Below, one piece after another: positions 32,949 to 42,150 of a stretch of DNA of 64,000 nucleotides. This DNA is from Thalassotalea_B sp049613795 (GTDB lineage Bacteria; Pseudomonadota; Gammaproteobacteria; Enterobacterales; Alteromonadaceae). The stretch spans positions 17,954 to 81,953 of the forward strand of contig JBMZCX010000003.1 in NCBI GenBank assembly GCA_049613795.1, in the 5' to 3' direction. The notes under the pieces were generated by a model. That model was not told where the DNA came from and searched no databases. It saw only the letters and a program-made list of their open reading frames with translations. Made by a program: the position numbers and the translations under genes. Each line of letters starts with the position of its first letter. Within the stretch, counting starts at the first letter, position 1.

Positions 32949-35462
32949 TTAGGTTTTATTCATATGCTTTTTTGTTTTATTTGTTGGTAAAGCATTAGCT
33001 GGATCATCCGGCCAAAAATGTTTGGGATATTTCGCTTTCATCTCTTTTTGCACCTCTTTATAGCTTGATTGCCAAAAACCCGCTAAATCTTGCGTTATTT
33101 GTATAGGACGTTGCGCAGGTGAAAGTAGTTCTAGCACTAATGCCACTGAGCTACTTTGATTGGTGCTACCAATAGTTGGCCCTTGCGTTAAACCATATAA
33201 CTCTTGCATAGGCAATGATACTGACGGCGGTTTTTCAACTGAATAATAAATCACACAATGCCTATTGGTAGGGCTTATGTAGCTTGTTGGAGCTAATTCA
33301 TTAAACTGTTGGTGTTGCTGATAATCCAGCATGCTTAATAATTGCTGACTAAGATTTAAGGTATTTAGCTTAGCTTTCGTTAAAATACCATCAATAAATG
33401 GCGTAAACCACAATGAAACTTGTGCTAATAAGGCTTGATCGGAAACATCGGGTAAGTTTAATTGTGGATTAACTTTATTAAGCCAGCGCCAACGTGAAAG
33501 TAACTGTAAATCTTTAGCACTCCATTTAAGCCATTTAATACCTTGTTTATCTAACTGTTCAAGCCAAATTGCCTGCACATCAGCAGCAGCTAACGGCTGA
33601 GAACATTGAGTTTCTTTAAGTACAAGTGCGCCAATATGTACTTGTTCAGACGTGACGATCGTTTGTTTTTTCTCATCATATACGGTGTAACGGCGTTCAC
33701 TTGGTGCGACCAATGACCACGCTAAAAGCTGATTTATATCAACTCCTGCCGCTAATCGCACCTGTAAGCCTTTTGAATGCTTAGCAACTTCTGCGGCAAC
33801 AATAAAAGACTGAGCAGCCAAGGTGTCTTGCTCGTCAATGGTGATACCTTTACCGTATACGGCGATAAACTCACCTTCTTGGTGACGCTTTTTAGCGACC
33901 CGCTCAGGGTATGCAATAGCCAATAACGCACCACAATAATTTAACGGTAGCTCAGCCGCCTTTTCCGCATTAACTGCTTTTGCTAAACGGTTAATTTGAG
34001 ACCATAAACTTTTAAAGCGCGGGTTACTTTTCTCTTTTAACAAGAGCTGAACACGATACGTAATATCACAACTTCTGGAATAGTTAGCAGGTAAAATATC
34101 ACGTTGCTCTAGTAGCGCTGCTAACATGCAAGCTAGGTACGTTAATCCCTTACAAGAGTGTTGATGTTCAAGATCTACAGCCATCAACGCCATATGTGCA
34201 TAACGTGGGTGACAACTTAATTGACTGACTTTTTCGCCGTGAGCAGTTAATCGTTGCTGCGGATCTAACAACATTAAATCAATTAAGAGTTGCCAACCTT
34301 TTTCCACCGAACGTTTATTAGGAAAATCAAGTAAGTCTAGTTGTTCTAACGATTTAACGCCCCATCTAGCCGCTTCAATAAGCAATGGTAAAATATCGGC
34401 TTGTTGAATGGCTAACGCTGACTCTTGAGGCCTACGAGAAAAGTCTTCTTCACTATATAAACGAATACAATGACCTTTTGCTAAACGCCCTGCCCTCCCT
34501 GCACGCTGAATAGCCGAGTCTTTAGCAATAGTACGTAATAACAGATGATTAGTTAGGGTATTGTCGTCAAAACACGCCACTTTTTCTAAACCACTGTCAA
34601 TAACCAACGAAATACCTTCAATGGTTAAGCTAGTTTCTGCAATATTAGTGGCAAGCACTACTTTTCGTTTACCGTGCGTACTCGGCTGAATAGCTTTTTG
34701 TTGCGCGGCTAAGGGTAAAGAACCATATAGTGGACAGAGCTCAGTATACTCGTCTAGGCGCGGTTCAAGCTGACGCATCACAAAATGAATATCGCCACTA
34801 CCCGGCAAAAAAACTAATATAGCATCTTGGAATTGTTTAAGCGCTTGTTCAATTACATTAACAGTATGTTGCCGCCAATTATTTATACTTTTAACTGGCT
34901 TATAGTCAAACGTTATTGGGTGGCTACGCCCTTCACAGCTTAAATGTTTTGCATTTGGTAAGTGTGCAAGTAATTTATCACTGGCCAACGTTGCCGACAT
35001 TAATAAAAGTTTTAATTCTTCGTTTAACCCTGATTGCACATCTCGCAATAAAGCAAAGGCGGTATCTGTTTGTAATGATCGCTCATGAAACTCGTCCATA
35101 ACGACCATAGCCGTTGTGAGCATTTCAGGATCATTTTGAATGATCTGAATCAACACACCTTCGGTGATCACTTCAAGCTGAGTATTATGACTAACACAAG
35201 TATCGTCTCTTAAACGATAGCCTACACGCTGCCCGACTTTTTCACCAAGCGCTTGTGCAAGGTATTGAGCAATACTTTTTGCTGCTAAACGGCGAGGCTG
35301 TACTAAATAAATCGTTCCTGTAAGCCCCAAGTTTAGCAACCATAAAGGTACACGAGTTGACTTACCCGCGCCTGGTGGCGCGGATAATAACATTGTGTTA
35401 GTTAACTTAAGTGACGCTAAAAACTGACCACGTATCGCGTCAATAGGTAAAGCTGTGGGCAT
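32949..35462 (-). CDS. hrpB: ATP-dependent RNA helicase HrpB
   Basis: 837 aa from the ATG at 35462 (an in-frame TTG at 35477 is less likely; family members begin near xLPIDAI). DEAH-box helicase: motif I APPGAGKSTRVP (about 32-43), DEFHERS (motif II variant of DEAH), SATL (motif III) and QRAGRAGR (motif VI), then HA2 and the HrpB C-terminal domain ending ATKYPKHFWPDDP-like (MKAKYPKHFWPDDPANA), the HrpB signature. Its RNA substrate is not well established. Confidence 0.93.
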   Translation of the reverse strand: MPTALPIDAIRGQFLASLKLTNTMLLSAPPGAGKSTRVPLWLLNLGLTGTIYLVQPRRLAAKSIAQYLAQALGEKVGQRVGYRLRDDTCVSHNTQLEVITEGVLIQIIQNDPEMLTTAMVVMDEFHERSLQTDTAFALLRDVQSGLNEELKLLLMSATLASDKLLAHLPNAKHLSCEGRSHPITFDYKPVKSINNWRQHTVNVIEQALKQFQDAILVFLPGSGDIHFVMRQLEPRLDEYTELCPLYGSLPLAAQQKAIQPSTHGKRKVVLATNIAETSLTIEGISLVIDSGLEKVACFDDNTLTNHLLLRTIAKDSAIQRAGRAGRLAKGHCIRLYSEEDFSRRPQESALAIQQADILPLLIEAARWGVKSLEQLDLLDFPNKRSVEKGWQLLIDLMLLDPQQRLTAHGEKVSQLSCHPRYAHMALMAVDLEHQHSCKGLTYLACMLAALLEQRDILPANYSRSCDITYRVQLLLKEKSNPRFKSLWSQINRLAKAVNAEKAAELPLNYCGALLAIAYPERVAKKRHQEGEFIAVYGKGITIDEQDTLAAQSFIVAAEVAKHSKGLQVRLAAGVDINQLLAWSLVAPSERRYTVYDEKKQTIVTSEQVHIGALVLKETQCSQPLAAADVQAIWLEQLDKQGIKWLKWSAKDLQLLSRWRWLNKVNPQLNLPDVSDQALLAQVSLWFTPFIDGILTKAKLNTLNLSQQLLSMLDYQQHQQFNELAPTSYISPTNRHCVIYYSVEKPPSVSLPMQELYGLTQGPTIGSTNQSSSVALVLELLSPAQRPIQITQDLAGFWQSSYKEVQKEMKAKYPKHFWPDDPANALPTNKTKKHMNKT

Positions 35463-35680
35463 ATAAAAGAGTGACAAGGTTGATCAAGAATTATTGCAAC
35501 ATCATATCAAATAATAGAAATATTGAATAATTAATTGAAGTAAAGTCTCGCCCCTAATTACTTTTTTACACACTAAAAGTAATGATCATTAAAGCTTGCA
35601 ACTTTAAAAATTTATGCTTACTTGGCAATCATTTCAAAAGTTGTTATCTATACTCTCCGATAAAGTAATCGAGAGTGAAT

Positions 35681-36100
35681 ATGCAATTAGCCGCACATGG
35701 AAAGTACGCCGTAAAATCTCACGGTAATATTTTAGTTGTCGATGCCCACGGACCATTTAACGATATCACCGCGGCTGCGTACTGCGAAGACATGCATAAA
35801 GCATGTGAGAACTTTTCAGGTCAAGCTTGGGGCTTGTTGGTTACTTTTTACGGTAACAGTGTATTCACACCTGAAGCTGAGCAAGCATTAATAAAGATCA
35901 CTCAATACCGCATGACGCGAGGCATGATAGCCACCGCCTGTGTCATTATAGACAGTAGTTCTGCTGACATCCAGCAAATGCAGCTTCGTAAAATATACCA
36001 AGCGTGCAATTTAACCTTTCATGTTTTTAGCGACATTGATAGTGCGCGTATATGGTTACAAGAATTTGTTAATGAGAATACACCCGCATTAAAAGTATAA
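35681..36100 (+). CDS. Uncharacterised STAS/SpoIIAA-like small protein
   Basis: 139 aa from the ATG at 35681, which has GAGAG six bases upstream; a GTG two codons earlier is in frame. No signal peptide or membrane helix. An alternating beta/alpha pattern (YAVKSHGNILVVDAHGPFN; WGLLVTFYGNSVFTPEAEQAL; ATACVIIDSSSADIQQMQLRKIY) resembles the SpoIIAA-like/STAS-like fold of small gammaproteobacterial proteins. Function unknown. It is convergent with pepB. Confidence 0.6.
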   Translation: MQLAAHGKYAVKSHGNILVVDAHGPFNDITAAAYCEDMHKACENFSGQAWGLLVTFYGNSVFTPEAEQALIKITQYRMTRGMIATACVIIDSSSADIQQMQLRKIYQACNLTFHVFSDIDSARIWLQEFVNENTPALKV

Positions 36101-36148
36101 AACGCACTAGATGTTAGTGCGCTTTATACTTAACAGAGTTCACTTTAA

Positions 36149-37438
36149 TTATTGAGATAAAACAAGGTTAGCAATAGTTGCAATGCTCAAACCTGTAGCT
36201 CCTGCCGCCCATAGTTCGTTAGCGCTGCCATTATAAGCCGCAGCTAAGTCAAAGTGCAGCCATCCTTTACTATCAACAAAACGCGACAAAAATCCTGCAG
36301 CATTACTTGCGCCGCCAGGTCCGCCACCAGGAATAGGACGACTATTAGCTGTTTCAGCAAAAGATGACGGGCATTTATCTTGGTGCCATTTTGCTAGTGG
36401 TAATTGCCACAAAGGTTCATTCTCTTGAGCCGCCGCACTCTTGGCTTGTTCAGCTGCGGTAGTATCTAATGAAAACAATGCAGTATAGTCGCCACCTGTT
36501 GCCATAACGGCTGCGCCAGTTAACGTTGCCGCATCAATAATCAACGACGGATTATTTTCACTTGCCATTAATAAACCATCGGCCAGTACAATACGGCCTT
36601 CTGCATCGGTATTGGCCACTTCACAAGTCACACCGTTTTTATAAGTTAAAATATCACCTAATTTATATGCATGGCTACTCACCATATTTTCTGCACAACA
36701 TAAAATCAGCTTAACCCGCTTATTAAGCCCTTTATCTATTGCGTAAGCTAATGCCGACGTTACAACAGCAGCACCGCCCATATCGCATTTCATGCTAAAC
36801 ATGCCAACGCTTGATTTTAAACTGTAGCCGCCACTATCGAAAGTGATCCCTTTACCAACCAGGCAAGTAGAAACTTCCGCTTGTTCATCACCCGTTGGGT
36901 TATAGTCAATCTCAACAATACAAGGAGGGTTAATACTGCCTTTACCTACATTATAAACACCCACCCAGCCCTGTTGCGATAACTCTTCGCCACTAATAAT
37001 TCGCGTATTTACATATTCAGGGGCTTGCGATGTTATATATTGTTGTGCTTGTTGAGCTAATAATAAAGGAGATAAATCACTCGGCGTTTGATTAGTAAGA
37101 TCTCGCGCCCAAGCATAAGCCGTCATTTTTTGAGTAAGTAAGTTCACCGTTTCAGTAGAGCCCGTAAACTTAACATTAGCCGTTTTTTTCACGCAAGAAA
37201 AGCCTAGCGCAAATGCCCATTGCCATTCAAAAGTCCAAGCTTCACCTTGAAGTGTTGCTTGCTGTACACCTAATTTTTCGATGCTACGCGCCGCTTTTTG
37301 AATTTTTTGTAAAGGCGCTAAAGTAGCTTCATCCAAATAAATATAAATATCATCATTTACAATTTGCAAAAGATTATCGCTTTGCCACTGCGATGATGGT
37401 TTCGTCGTTGTTAAAAAAATAGTCGTTGTTAAAGACAT
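36149..37438 (-). CDS. pepB: Peptidase B, M17 leucyl aminopeptidase family
   Basis: 429 aa, equal to E. coli PepB (427). The M17 metal and active-site motifs are all present: GKGITFDSGGYSLK (metal-binding Asp/Lys) and NTDAEGRIVLADGL (signature), with GGGPGGASNAAGFLSRF downstream. It is a cytoplasmic dinuclear metallo-aminopeptidase that removes N-terminal residues from peptides. It is close to PepB rather than PepA in length and N-terminal domain. The next upstream gene is 17 bp away. Confidence 0.92.
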   Translation of the reverse strand: MSLTTTIFLTTTKPSSQWQSDNLLQIVNDDIYIYLDEATLAPLQKIQKAARSIEKLGVQQATLQGEAWTFEWQWAFALGFSCVKKTANVKFTGSTETVNLLTQKMTAYAWARDLTNQTPSDLSPLLLAQQAQQYITSQAPEYVNTRIISGEELSQQGWVGVYNVGKGSINPPCIVEIDYNPTGDEQAEVSTCLVGKGITFDSGGYSLKSSVGMFSMKCDMGGAAVVTSALAYAIDKGLNKRVKLILCCAENMVSSHAYKLGDILTYKNGVTCEVANTDAEGRIVLADGLLMASENNPSLIIDAATLTGAAVMATGGDYTALFSLDTTAAEQAKSAAAQENEPLWQLPLAKWHQDKCPSSFAETANSRPIPGGGPGGASNAAGFLSRFVDSKGWLHFDLAAAYNGSANELWAAGATGLSIATIANLVLSQ

Positions 37439-37455
37439 CGGTGCTAATTTCCTTG

Positions 37456-38304
37456 TTAATTAGGTTGTAATTCAGCCAAATCTAGCCATAACTCAGCTCT
37501 ATTTAATGGTGTTTTGCTTGAAAGAAATGGGTTTTTCAAATGATATACATGACGATTTTGAGCGCTTATTTTACTTACAATTTCACCATAGTATTTATTA
37601 AAAAGACGATCAAAACTGCCGTCTTTAATTGCTCGCTCTAACCCTTCTTTAATATTAGTGGCGAGTGAGACATTATTCTTATTTACGTAGAAATAATATG
37701 CTGTTGGGTAATGAATAAGAGCTTTTTGTTCAACCACCAAGTTTTTATCTTTATGCTTATCAAATTCACTATCTACTTCAATAACGGCCCTAGGAAAATA
37801 ATCAAACCGACCATTTACTAACATGTCAAATAAACCATCGTAATCGCTGCCTTTTTCGACATAAATATCATTACTTTCTAATATTTTAGTGTCAGACCAA
37901 CTATGCAGTTGTCCAGCGCTAAGCTTTTTAAATTCAGATAACTTCGAATTTTTAGTAAATATCTCTTTATTTCCTAACGTAACTAACGCAATTCGCCAGC
38001 CATACAACCCTTTAAGCAAGGGGATTCTAATAGGTTTTAACATCGTTTCACGGGCTTTAGTAGCACCACCAGCAATAATATCAATCCCTTTATTTTGAGC
38101 AATAATTTCCAAAACCCTTAGTTTAGGAAAGCTTTTATTGTGAAAATTAATCTTATAATTTTTATTCGGAAAATAAGATAAGGCATGTGATAAAATATCC
38201 GTAATATAGTCTTCCCTTTCACTACCATGCATAACAACCTGCTCTGCCATACAGCTATAACTGCTCAGACAAGTCATTAAGAATATTATTTTAAATAATC
38301 GCAT
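37456..38304 (-). CDS. Periplasmic solute-binding-like protein (orphan)
   Basis: 282 aa from the ATG at 38304; a GTG at 38328 is in frame, but the ATG gives the better signal peptide (MRLFKIIFLMTCLSSYSCMA). The mature part resembles SBP_bac_3 proteins (LRVLEIIAQNKGIDIIAGG; GLFDMLVNGRFDYFPRAVIEV; SFDRLFNKYYGEIVSKIS), with an additional 40-residue C-terminal extension. There is no transporter nearby. It starts 17 bp before pepB and may be cotranscribed with it, though no functional link is clear. Confidence 0.7.
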   Translation of the reverse strand: MRLFKIIFLMTCLSSYSCMAEQVVMHGSEREDYITDILSHALSYFPNKNYKINFHNKSFPKLRVLEIIAQNKGIDIIAGGATKARETMLKPIRIPLLKGLYGWRIALVTLGNKEIFTKNSKLSEFKKLSAGQLHSWSDTKILESNDIYVEKGSDYDGLFDMLVNGRFDYFPRAVIEVDSEFDKHKDKNLVVEQKALIHYPTAYYFYVNKNNVSLATNIKEGLERAIKDGSFDRLFNKYYGEIVSKISAQNRHVYHLKNPFLSSKTPLNRAELWLDLAELQPN

Positions 38305-38605
38305 AAAAATCCACACTAAAATTCTCACTCAAAACATGCTAGCGACACAAGAATACGTACATTATCAATTGAAAATATTAATAAATATCACGCTAGGCTT
38401 ATTTGGGCCGCTGCATTAAGTACATGGCTATTGTATTTCAGATAACGGTAATTAATATAGACCTAAATATATTATTTAATAAATTCAATTTTAATAGTGA
38501 GTATTCAATCACTTCATAGTAATTTAATTTCCATGTTTAGTTGACCATTGTATGAGTGGTTGAAATACTAACCTCCCATTTAATGAAATTTATCATCCTG
38601 GTTAC
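38305..38605. other. Intergenic region before sfsA, no gene recognised
   Basis: About 300 bp of AT-rich sequence between divergent genes. I see no open frame with a ribosome site, no clear stem-loop and no strong promoter match; it presumably holds the sfsA promoter. Confidence 0.5.
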
Positions 38606-39310
38606 ATGAAATTCAACCCCCCACTAAGTAGAGCAATATTAATCAAGCGCTATAAGCGTTTCTTAGCTGATATAACTCTTCCTGATAAATCAGTGCATAT
38701 TGCACATGTAGCAAATACTGGAGCAATGAAAGGCTGCGCTGAAACTAATGACATAGTTTGGTATAGCACTTCTGATAACCCTAAACGTAAATACCCTTTT
38801 AGTTGGGAAATCACCCACACTCAACAAGATCACTACATTTGCGTAAACACTTTACGTGCGAATCAATTAGTTGAAGAGGCTCTTAATAACAATATCATAA
38901 AAGAATTAAGAGGTTTTAGCTCACTGCAGCGTGAAGTTAAATATGGTACTGAGAACAGTCGCATAGACATATTATTGAAGTTCGATAATAAACCCGACAC
39001 TTATATTGAAGTTAAGTCTGTAACCTTGCTAGAAAATCATATGGGCTATTTTCCAGACGCCGTTACTACCCGAGGCCAAAAGCATTTACGAGAATTAATT
39101 GAAATGGTTGAACAAGGGTATCGTGCAGTATTATGCTTTGCTGTTCTGCACACAGGAATTAATAATGTCCAAGCGGCTAAACATATCGACCCTAAATATG
39201 CTGAATTACTCATCAATGCAATTAATAAAGGTGTCGAAGTTATTGCCTACAAAGCTGAAATATCTCCTGATGAGTTATTACTCACTAAGCCTTTAGATAT
39301 CAATATATAA
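38606..39310 (+). CDS. sfsA: SfsA family nucleic-acid-binding protein/nuclease
   Basis: 234 aa, full family length. An N-terminal OB-like domain (RYKRFLADITLPDKSVHIAHVANTGAMKGCAE) is followed by a PD-(D/E)xK-like nuclease fold with SRIDILL and YIEVKSVTLLENHMGYFPDAVTTRGQKHLREL (about 125-165). E. coli SfsA was first described as a sugar fermentation stimulator; it binds DNA and has been linked to nuclease activity. In E. coli it lies directly upstream of dksA; here three envelope genes intervene. Confidence 0.93.
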   Translation: MKFNPPLSRAILIKRYKRFLADITLPDKSVHIAHVANTGAMKGCAETNDIVWYSTSDNPKRKYPFSWEITHTQQDHYICVNTLRANQLVEEALNNNIIKELRGFSSLQREVKYGTENSRIDILLKFDNKPDTYIEVKSVTLLENHMGYFPDAVTTRGQKHLRELIEMVEQGYRAVLCFAVLHTGINNVQAAKHIDPKYAELLINAINKGVEVIAYKAEISPDELLLTKPLDINI

Positions 39311-39449
39311 CAGGTTAAGCGCTCTGTATTGTGGCAATTTAATGTACCTACATTCCTTGTTCTTTATTAAAACTCAACAGACCTCAACATATTCATATAT
39401 AATTATGTTGTTCTTTTATTAACTCATTACTCTTTATAGGTTTTTTATT

Positions 39450-40190
39450 ATGAAAATTATTGCTTCTTTATTGGTCGTCGTTTTAATGGTACTCGGTGGC
39501 GGTTTATGGTTTTTGGCAAATGGTTCGCTCAATGATTTTGTTAAAACACAAATAGAAAGTGTCGGCTCTAGCATTACCGAACAAAAAGTAGGGGTAAATG
39601 CTGTTGATATACGCCTAACAGAAGGTGCAGGCACACTTAAAGGGCTAAAAATAGCAAACCCTCGCGGCTACAGCCAAGAAAATGCATTCACTTTAGATGA
39701 AACTACCTTAGATATTGATTTAGCCAGCTTAACTAAAGAGCCAATTGTCGTTGATGCCGTTATAATTAAAGCCCCTCAAGCCTTTGTTCAAATAAAAGCA
39801 AATGGCAGCTCTAATATTCAAGACTTATTAGATGCAATCAATAAAAATACCGCTTCTGCTACTCCTCCACCAGAAAAAACACCATCAACAAGCCCTGAAC
39901 CAAAACTTTCAGTAAGTAAAATTGTGCTAGCGGGCACCCAGCTCACTTTAGATTTAACTGATTTAGGTAATAAAGTTCACCAAGTAACCTTACCCGATAT
40001 TAATTTGAACAATATTGGCGGTACCAATGGTTTACCCGCAAGTGAACTCGGAGCTGTTATTGCTAAAGAAGCATTGTCATCCATTTGGGCCGCAGCCAAA
40101 AAACAACAAAAAGAAGCGTTAAAAGAGAAAGCCAAAGAGAAACTGGAAGATAAAGCGAAAAAAGAATTAGGTAAGTTATTTGGGAAGTAA
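39450..40190 (+). CDS. AsmA-like membrane-anchored protein
   Basis: 246 aa. One N-terminal helix (about 3-24, IIASLLVVVLMVLGGGLWFLA) is followed by an AsmA-type periplasmic segment (VGVNAVDIRLTEGAGTLKGLKIANPRGY; LDIDLASLTKEPIVVDAVIIKAP, about 50-115), a Pro/Ser/Thr linker (about 135-152), a second beta segment and a highly charged Lys/Glu-rich C-terminal helix (about 215-246). AsmA-like proteins act at the envelope in lipid or outer membrane homeostasis. It is short compared with full AsmA (over 600 aa). Ligand unknown. Confidence 0.68.
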   Translation: MKIIASLLVVVLMVLGGGLWFLANGSLNDFVKTQIESVGSSITEQKVGVNAVDIRLTEGAGTLKGLKIANPRGYSQENAFTLDETTLDIDLASLTKEPIVVDAVIIKAPQAFVQIKANGSSNIQDLLDAINKNTASATPPPEKTPSTSPEPKLSVSKIVLAGTQLTLDLTDLGNKVHQVTLPDINLNNIGGTNGLPASELGAVIAKEALSSIWAAAKKQQKEALKEKAKEKLEDKAKKELGKLFGK

Positions 40191-40208
40191 ACTTCCATAA
40201 TAATAAGT

Positions 40209-40231
40209 GAACGCTTTATTTAAAAGCGTTC
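40209..40231 (+). terminator. Hairpin after the AsmA-like gene
   Basis: A perfect 9-bp stem (GAACGCTTT at 40209-40217, AAAGCGTTC at 40223-40231) with a 5-nt loop, 19 bp after the stop. Only a short T stretch follows, so termination may be partial. Confidence 0.5.
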
Positions 40232-40276
40232 TTAAAAGTAGTAACCTAATACTCGCTCAAAAAAAGGATCGATACT

Positions 40277-40873
40277 ATGTCACAGAAAAAAGCGCTATTA
40301 ATACTTGCCACAAGTTTATCTTTGATGAGTACACACACACTTGCCACAGATTTTGAAATTACCCCTTTAATTGGCTATACCAACGGTGCAGATTTAGCCA
40401 CGCCTGCTGGCGATAATGATATTTCTCTTTCATCAGGTGCCAATATCGGAATAGGGATAGCTTGGCAGGACACACCTACAGGTCAGGGGCAAGTGCTAAT
40501 CAATTATGTAAGCCATGATTTTAAAAGCGATATTGATCAAAAAAATGAATCATTAGATATTTTATATACCCATTTCAATGGTGTTGCACAATTTCGCCAA
40601 CAAGATTACTTAACCACACTTTCTTTAGGGCTAGGTGGTGCTTATTTTCAAAGTGATTTTAATGAAGAGCTATACGCATCAGCAACTATTGCTATTGGTA
40701 CTCAGTATAAAATTAACGAGCAATTTTCTTTTGTTACCGAGTTACGAGGTTATGCCACGTTGGTAGACAAAGATGACAATTTATTTTGTCAAATGGAGCA
40801 ATGCCAAGCTCAATTTGAAGACAGCGTATTTATGGAAACCAGCCTTTCTATTGGTATTGCCTACAGATTTTAA
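40277..40873 (+). CDS. Small outer-membrane beta-barrel protein
   Basis: 198 aa with a signal peptide (to about residue 23, THTLA-TDFEI). The mature part alternates short amphipathic strands and turns (ANIGIGIAWQD, GQVLINYVSHDF, LTTLSLGLGGAYF, SATIAIGTQYKI, FSFVTELRGYATL) and ends in SLSIGIAYRF, the C-terminal aromatic signal recognised by the BAM complex. This fits an eight-stranded OmpW/OmpA-like barrel. Two Cys (FCQMEQCQ) sit in a predicted loop. AAGGA precedes the start. It is probably cotranscribed with the small lipoprotein that follows. Confidence 0.7.
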   Translation: MSQKKALLILATSLSLMSTHTLATDFEITPLIGYTNGADLATPAGDNDISLSSGANIGIGIAWQDTPTGQGQVLINYVSHDFKSDIDQKNESLDILYTHFNGVAQFRQQDYLTTLSLGLGGAYFQSDFNEELYASATIAIGTQYKINEQFSFVTELRGYATLVDKDDNLFCQMEQCQAQFEDSVFMETSLSIGIAYRF

Positions 40874-40906
40874 GCATTAGATTTATATAAATTACAGGAG
40901 AATAAA

Positions 40907-41068
40907 ATGAAAAAATTGATTGTTGCCGCTTTATGTTGCTTTACTGTTGCAGCTTGTGCGCCAGAAGTGGGTAGCGAAGAGTGGTGTAAACAGCTAAAAG
41001 AAAAACCAAAAGGCGATTGGAGCACAACAGAAGCTAAAGACTACACAAAACATTGCCTGTTTAAGTAA
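40907..41068 (+). CDS. Small DUF3012 lipoprotein
   Basis: 53 aa. A strong ribosome site (CAGGAG, 6 bases before ATG) precedes MKKLIVAALCCFTVAAC, a lipoprotein signal with the lipobox VAAC. The mature peptide (APEVGSEEWCKQLKEKPKGD, then WSTTEAKDYTKHC) is the DUF3012 motif with two conserved Cys. This is a small periplasm-facing lipoprotein family of marine gammaproteobacteria with no known function. It lies 33 bp after the barrel gene and is followed by a strong terminator, so the two form a short operon. Confidence 0.88.
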   Translation: MKKLIVAALCCFTVAACAPEVGSEEWCKQLKEKPKGDWSTTEAKDYTKHCLFK

Positions 41069-41098
41069 AATATTTTTACATAAATAAACGAACGACCT

Positions 41099-41133
41099 AA
41101 TGCTGATCAAGTAAATTGATTGGCATTTTTTTT
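41099..41133 (+). terminator. Intrinsic terminator after the DUF3012 gene
   Basis: A 12-bp stem with two G-U pairs (AATGCTGATCAA at 41099-41110 with TTGATTGGCATT at 41116-41127), a 5-nt loop and a run of eight T. It separates the envelope genes from dksA transcription. Confidence 0.88.
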
Positions 41134-41378
41134 ACAACTACCTTGTGCTTTACCCTCATACCAGCATCAATAATATCAACCTGTATAAGTAATCGCTTGG
41201 CGATAATTTAAAGGTTCAAAGGCACAGATTATATGCTCCATATATAACCTAAGTACCAACATTCATGTAATAGCCTTGTTAAAATCAACAACGCAGCATA
41301 TGAGTCTTTAATACTCGTCTTTTGGTAACTTCTTTATGCGAAATCGTATAACAATACGTTATATATCACATTTAATGT

Positions 41379-41503
41379 TATAATAAACCAAGCCTTATTG
41401 GTGACCATTTAGCTTAATAGGTGTATAAAATTACAGATAAAGATTGACGACACCTATAAAAACTTGCTAAAAGAGCATGCTTACAGATAAATGCTATTAA
41501 GCT
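41379..41503 (+). promoter_or_regulatory. Possible dksA promoter and long leader with alternative stem-loops
   Basis: A perfect TATAAT (41379-41384) without a good -35 box could start a leader of about 300 nt before dksA. Within it AGCTTAATAG (41411-41420) is complementary to CTATTAAGCT (41494-41503), while ATAGGTGT (41417-41424) is complementary to ACACCTAT (41450-41457). The two pairings share ATAG and cannot form together. A direct repeat TTACAGATAAA occurs at 41431 and 41481. Complementarities are seen directly; a regulatory role is inferred. The rest of 41134-41696 holds no other feature I recognise. Confidence 0.45.
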
Positions 41504-41696
41504 CATATCAGTTTCAAACTTATAACTAATTGATTTAATAGTATAAATAAATAAATTTCATCTATATCCTTGATTTTTGTTTGCTGTAGCACAATATAGT
41601 TCTGATAATTTAGGTCTATTAAATAATTGGCACATGCAGTCAATGGGTGACAACTTAGATAAGCCCTTTGGTCTAGTAAGTATTAGGAGAATTAGC

Positions 41697-42137
41697 ATGC
41701 CAAACAAAAAAGCTTTAGGTATTTTGGCATTAGCCGGCGTTGAACCGTATAAAGAAAAACCTAACGAAGAATATATGGGTCCTGATCAACAGGAACATTT
41801 TAAAAAGATTCTTGATGCTTGGCGTATACAATTACGTGAAGAAGTTGATCGTACCGTAACGCACATGCAAGACGAAGCTGCAAATTTCCCTGATCCTGTT
41901 GATCGTGCGGCACAAGAAGAAGAATTTAGTTTAGAACTACGTACACGTGACCGTGAGCGTAAGCTAATTAAAAAAATCGAAAAAACATTACAATTTATTG
42001 AAGATGACGATTTTGGTTTCTGTAATTCTTGCGGTATTGAAATTGGCATTCGTCGCTTAGAAGCACGTCCAACTGCCGATTTATGCATTGAATGTAAAAC
42101 GTTAGCCGAAATAAAAGAACGTCAAATGGCTGGCTAA
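41697..42137 (+). CDS. dksA: RNA polymerase-binding transcription factor DksA
   Basis: 146 aa from the ATG at 41697, preceded by AGGAGA at ideal spacing and starting MPNKKALGILALAGVEPY as in the family; the frame is open 40 codons further upstream but that part is not DksA-like. A coiled coil with the tip DPVDRA (two Asp needed for activity) and the four-Cys zinc finger FCNSCGIEIG...CIEC are intact. DksA acts with ppGpp in the RNA polymerase secondary channel. It heads the conserved dksA-gluQ-pcnB-folK-panB-panC run. Confidence 0.96.
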   Translation: MPNKKALGILALAGVEPYKEKPNEEYMGPDQQEHFKKILDAWRIQLREEVDRTVTHMQDEAANFPDPVDRAAQEEEFSLELRTRDRERKLIKKIEKTLQFIEDDDFGFCNSCGIEIGIRRLEARPTADLCIECKTLAEIKERQMAG

Positions 42138-42150
42138 GCCACCATATTCA

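Noticed and set aside
41577..41696. 40-codon in-frame extension upstream of dksA
   Set aside because: It starts with TTG, has no ribosome site and no resemblance to DksA; the ATG at 41697 has an ideal AGGAGA.
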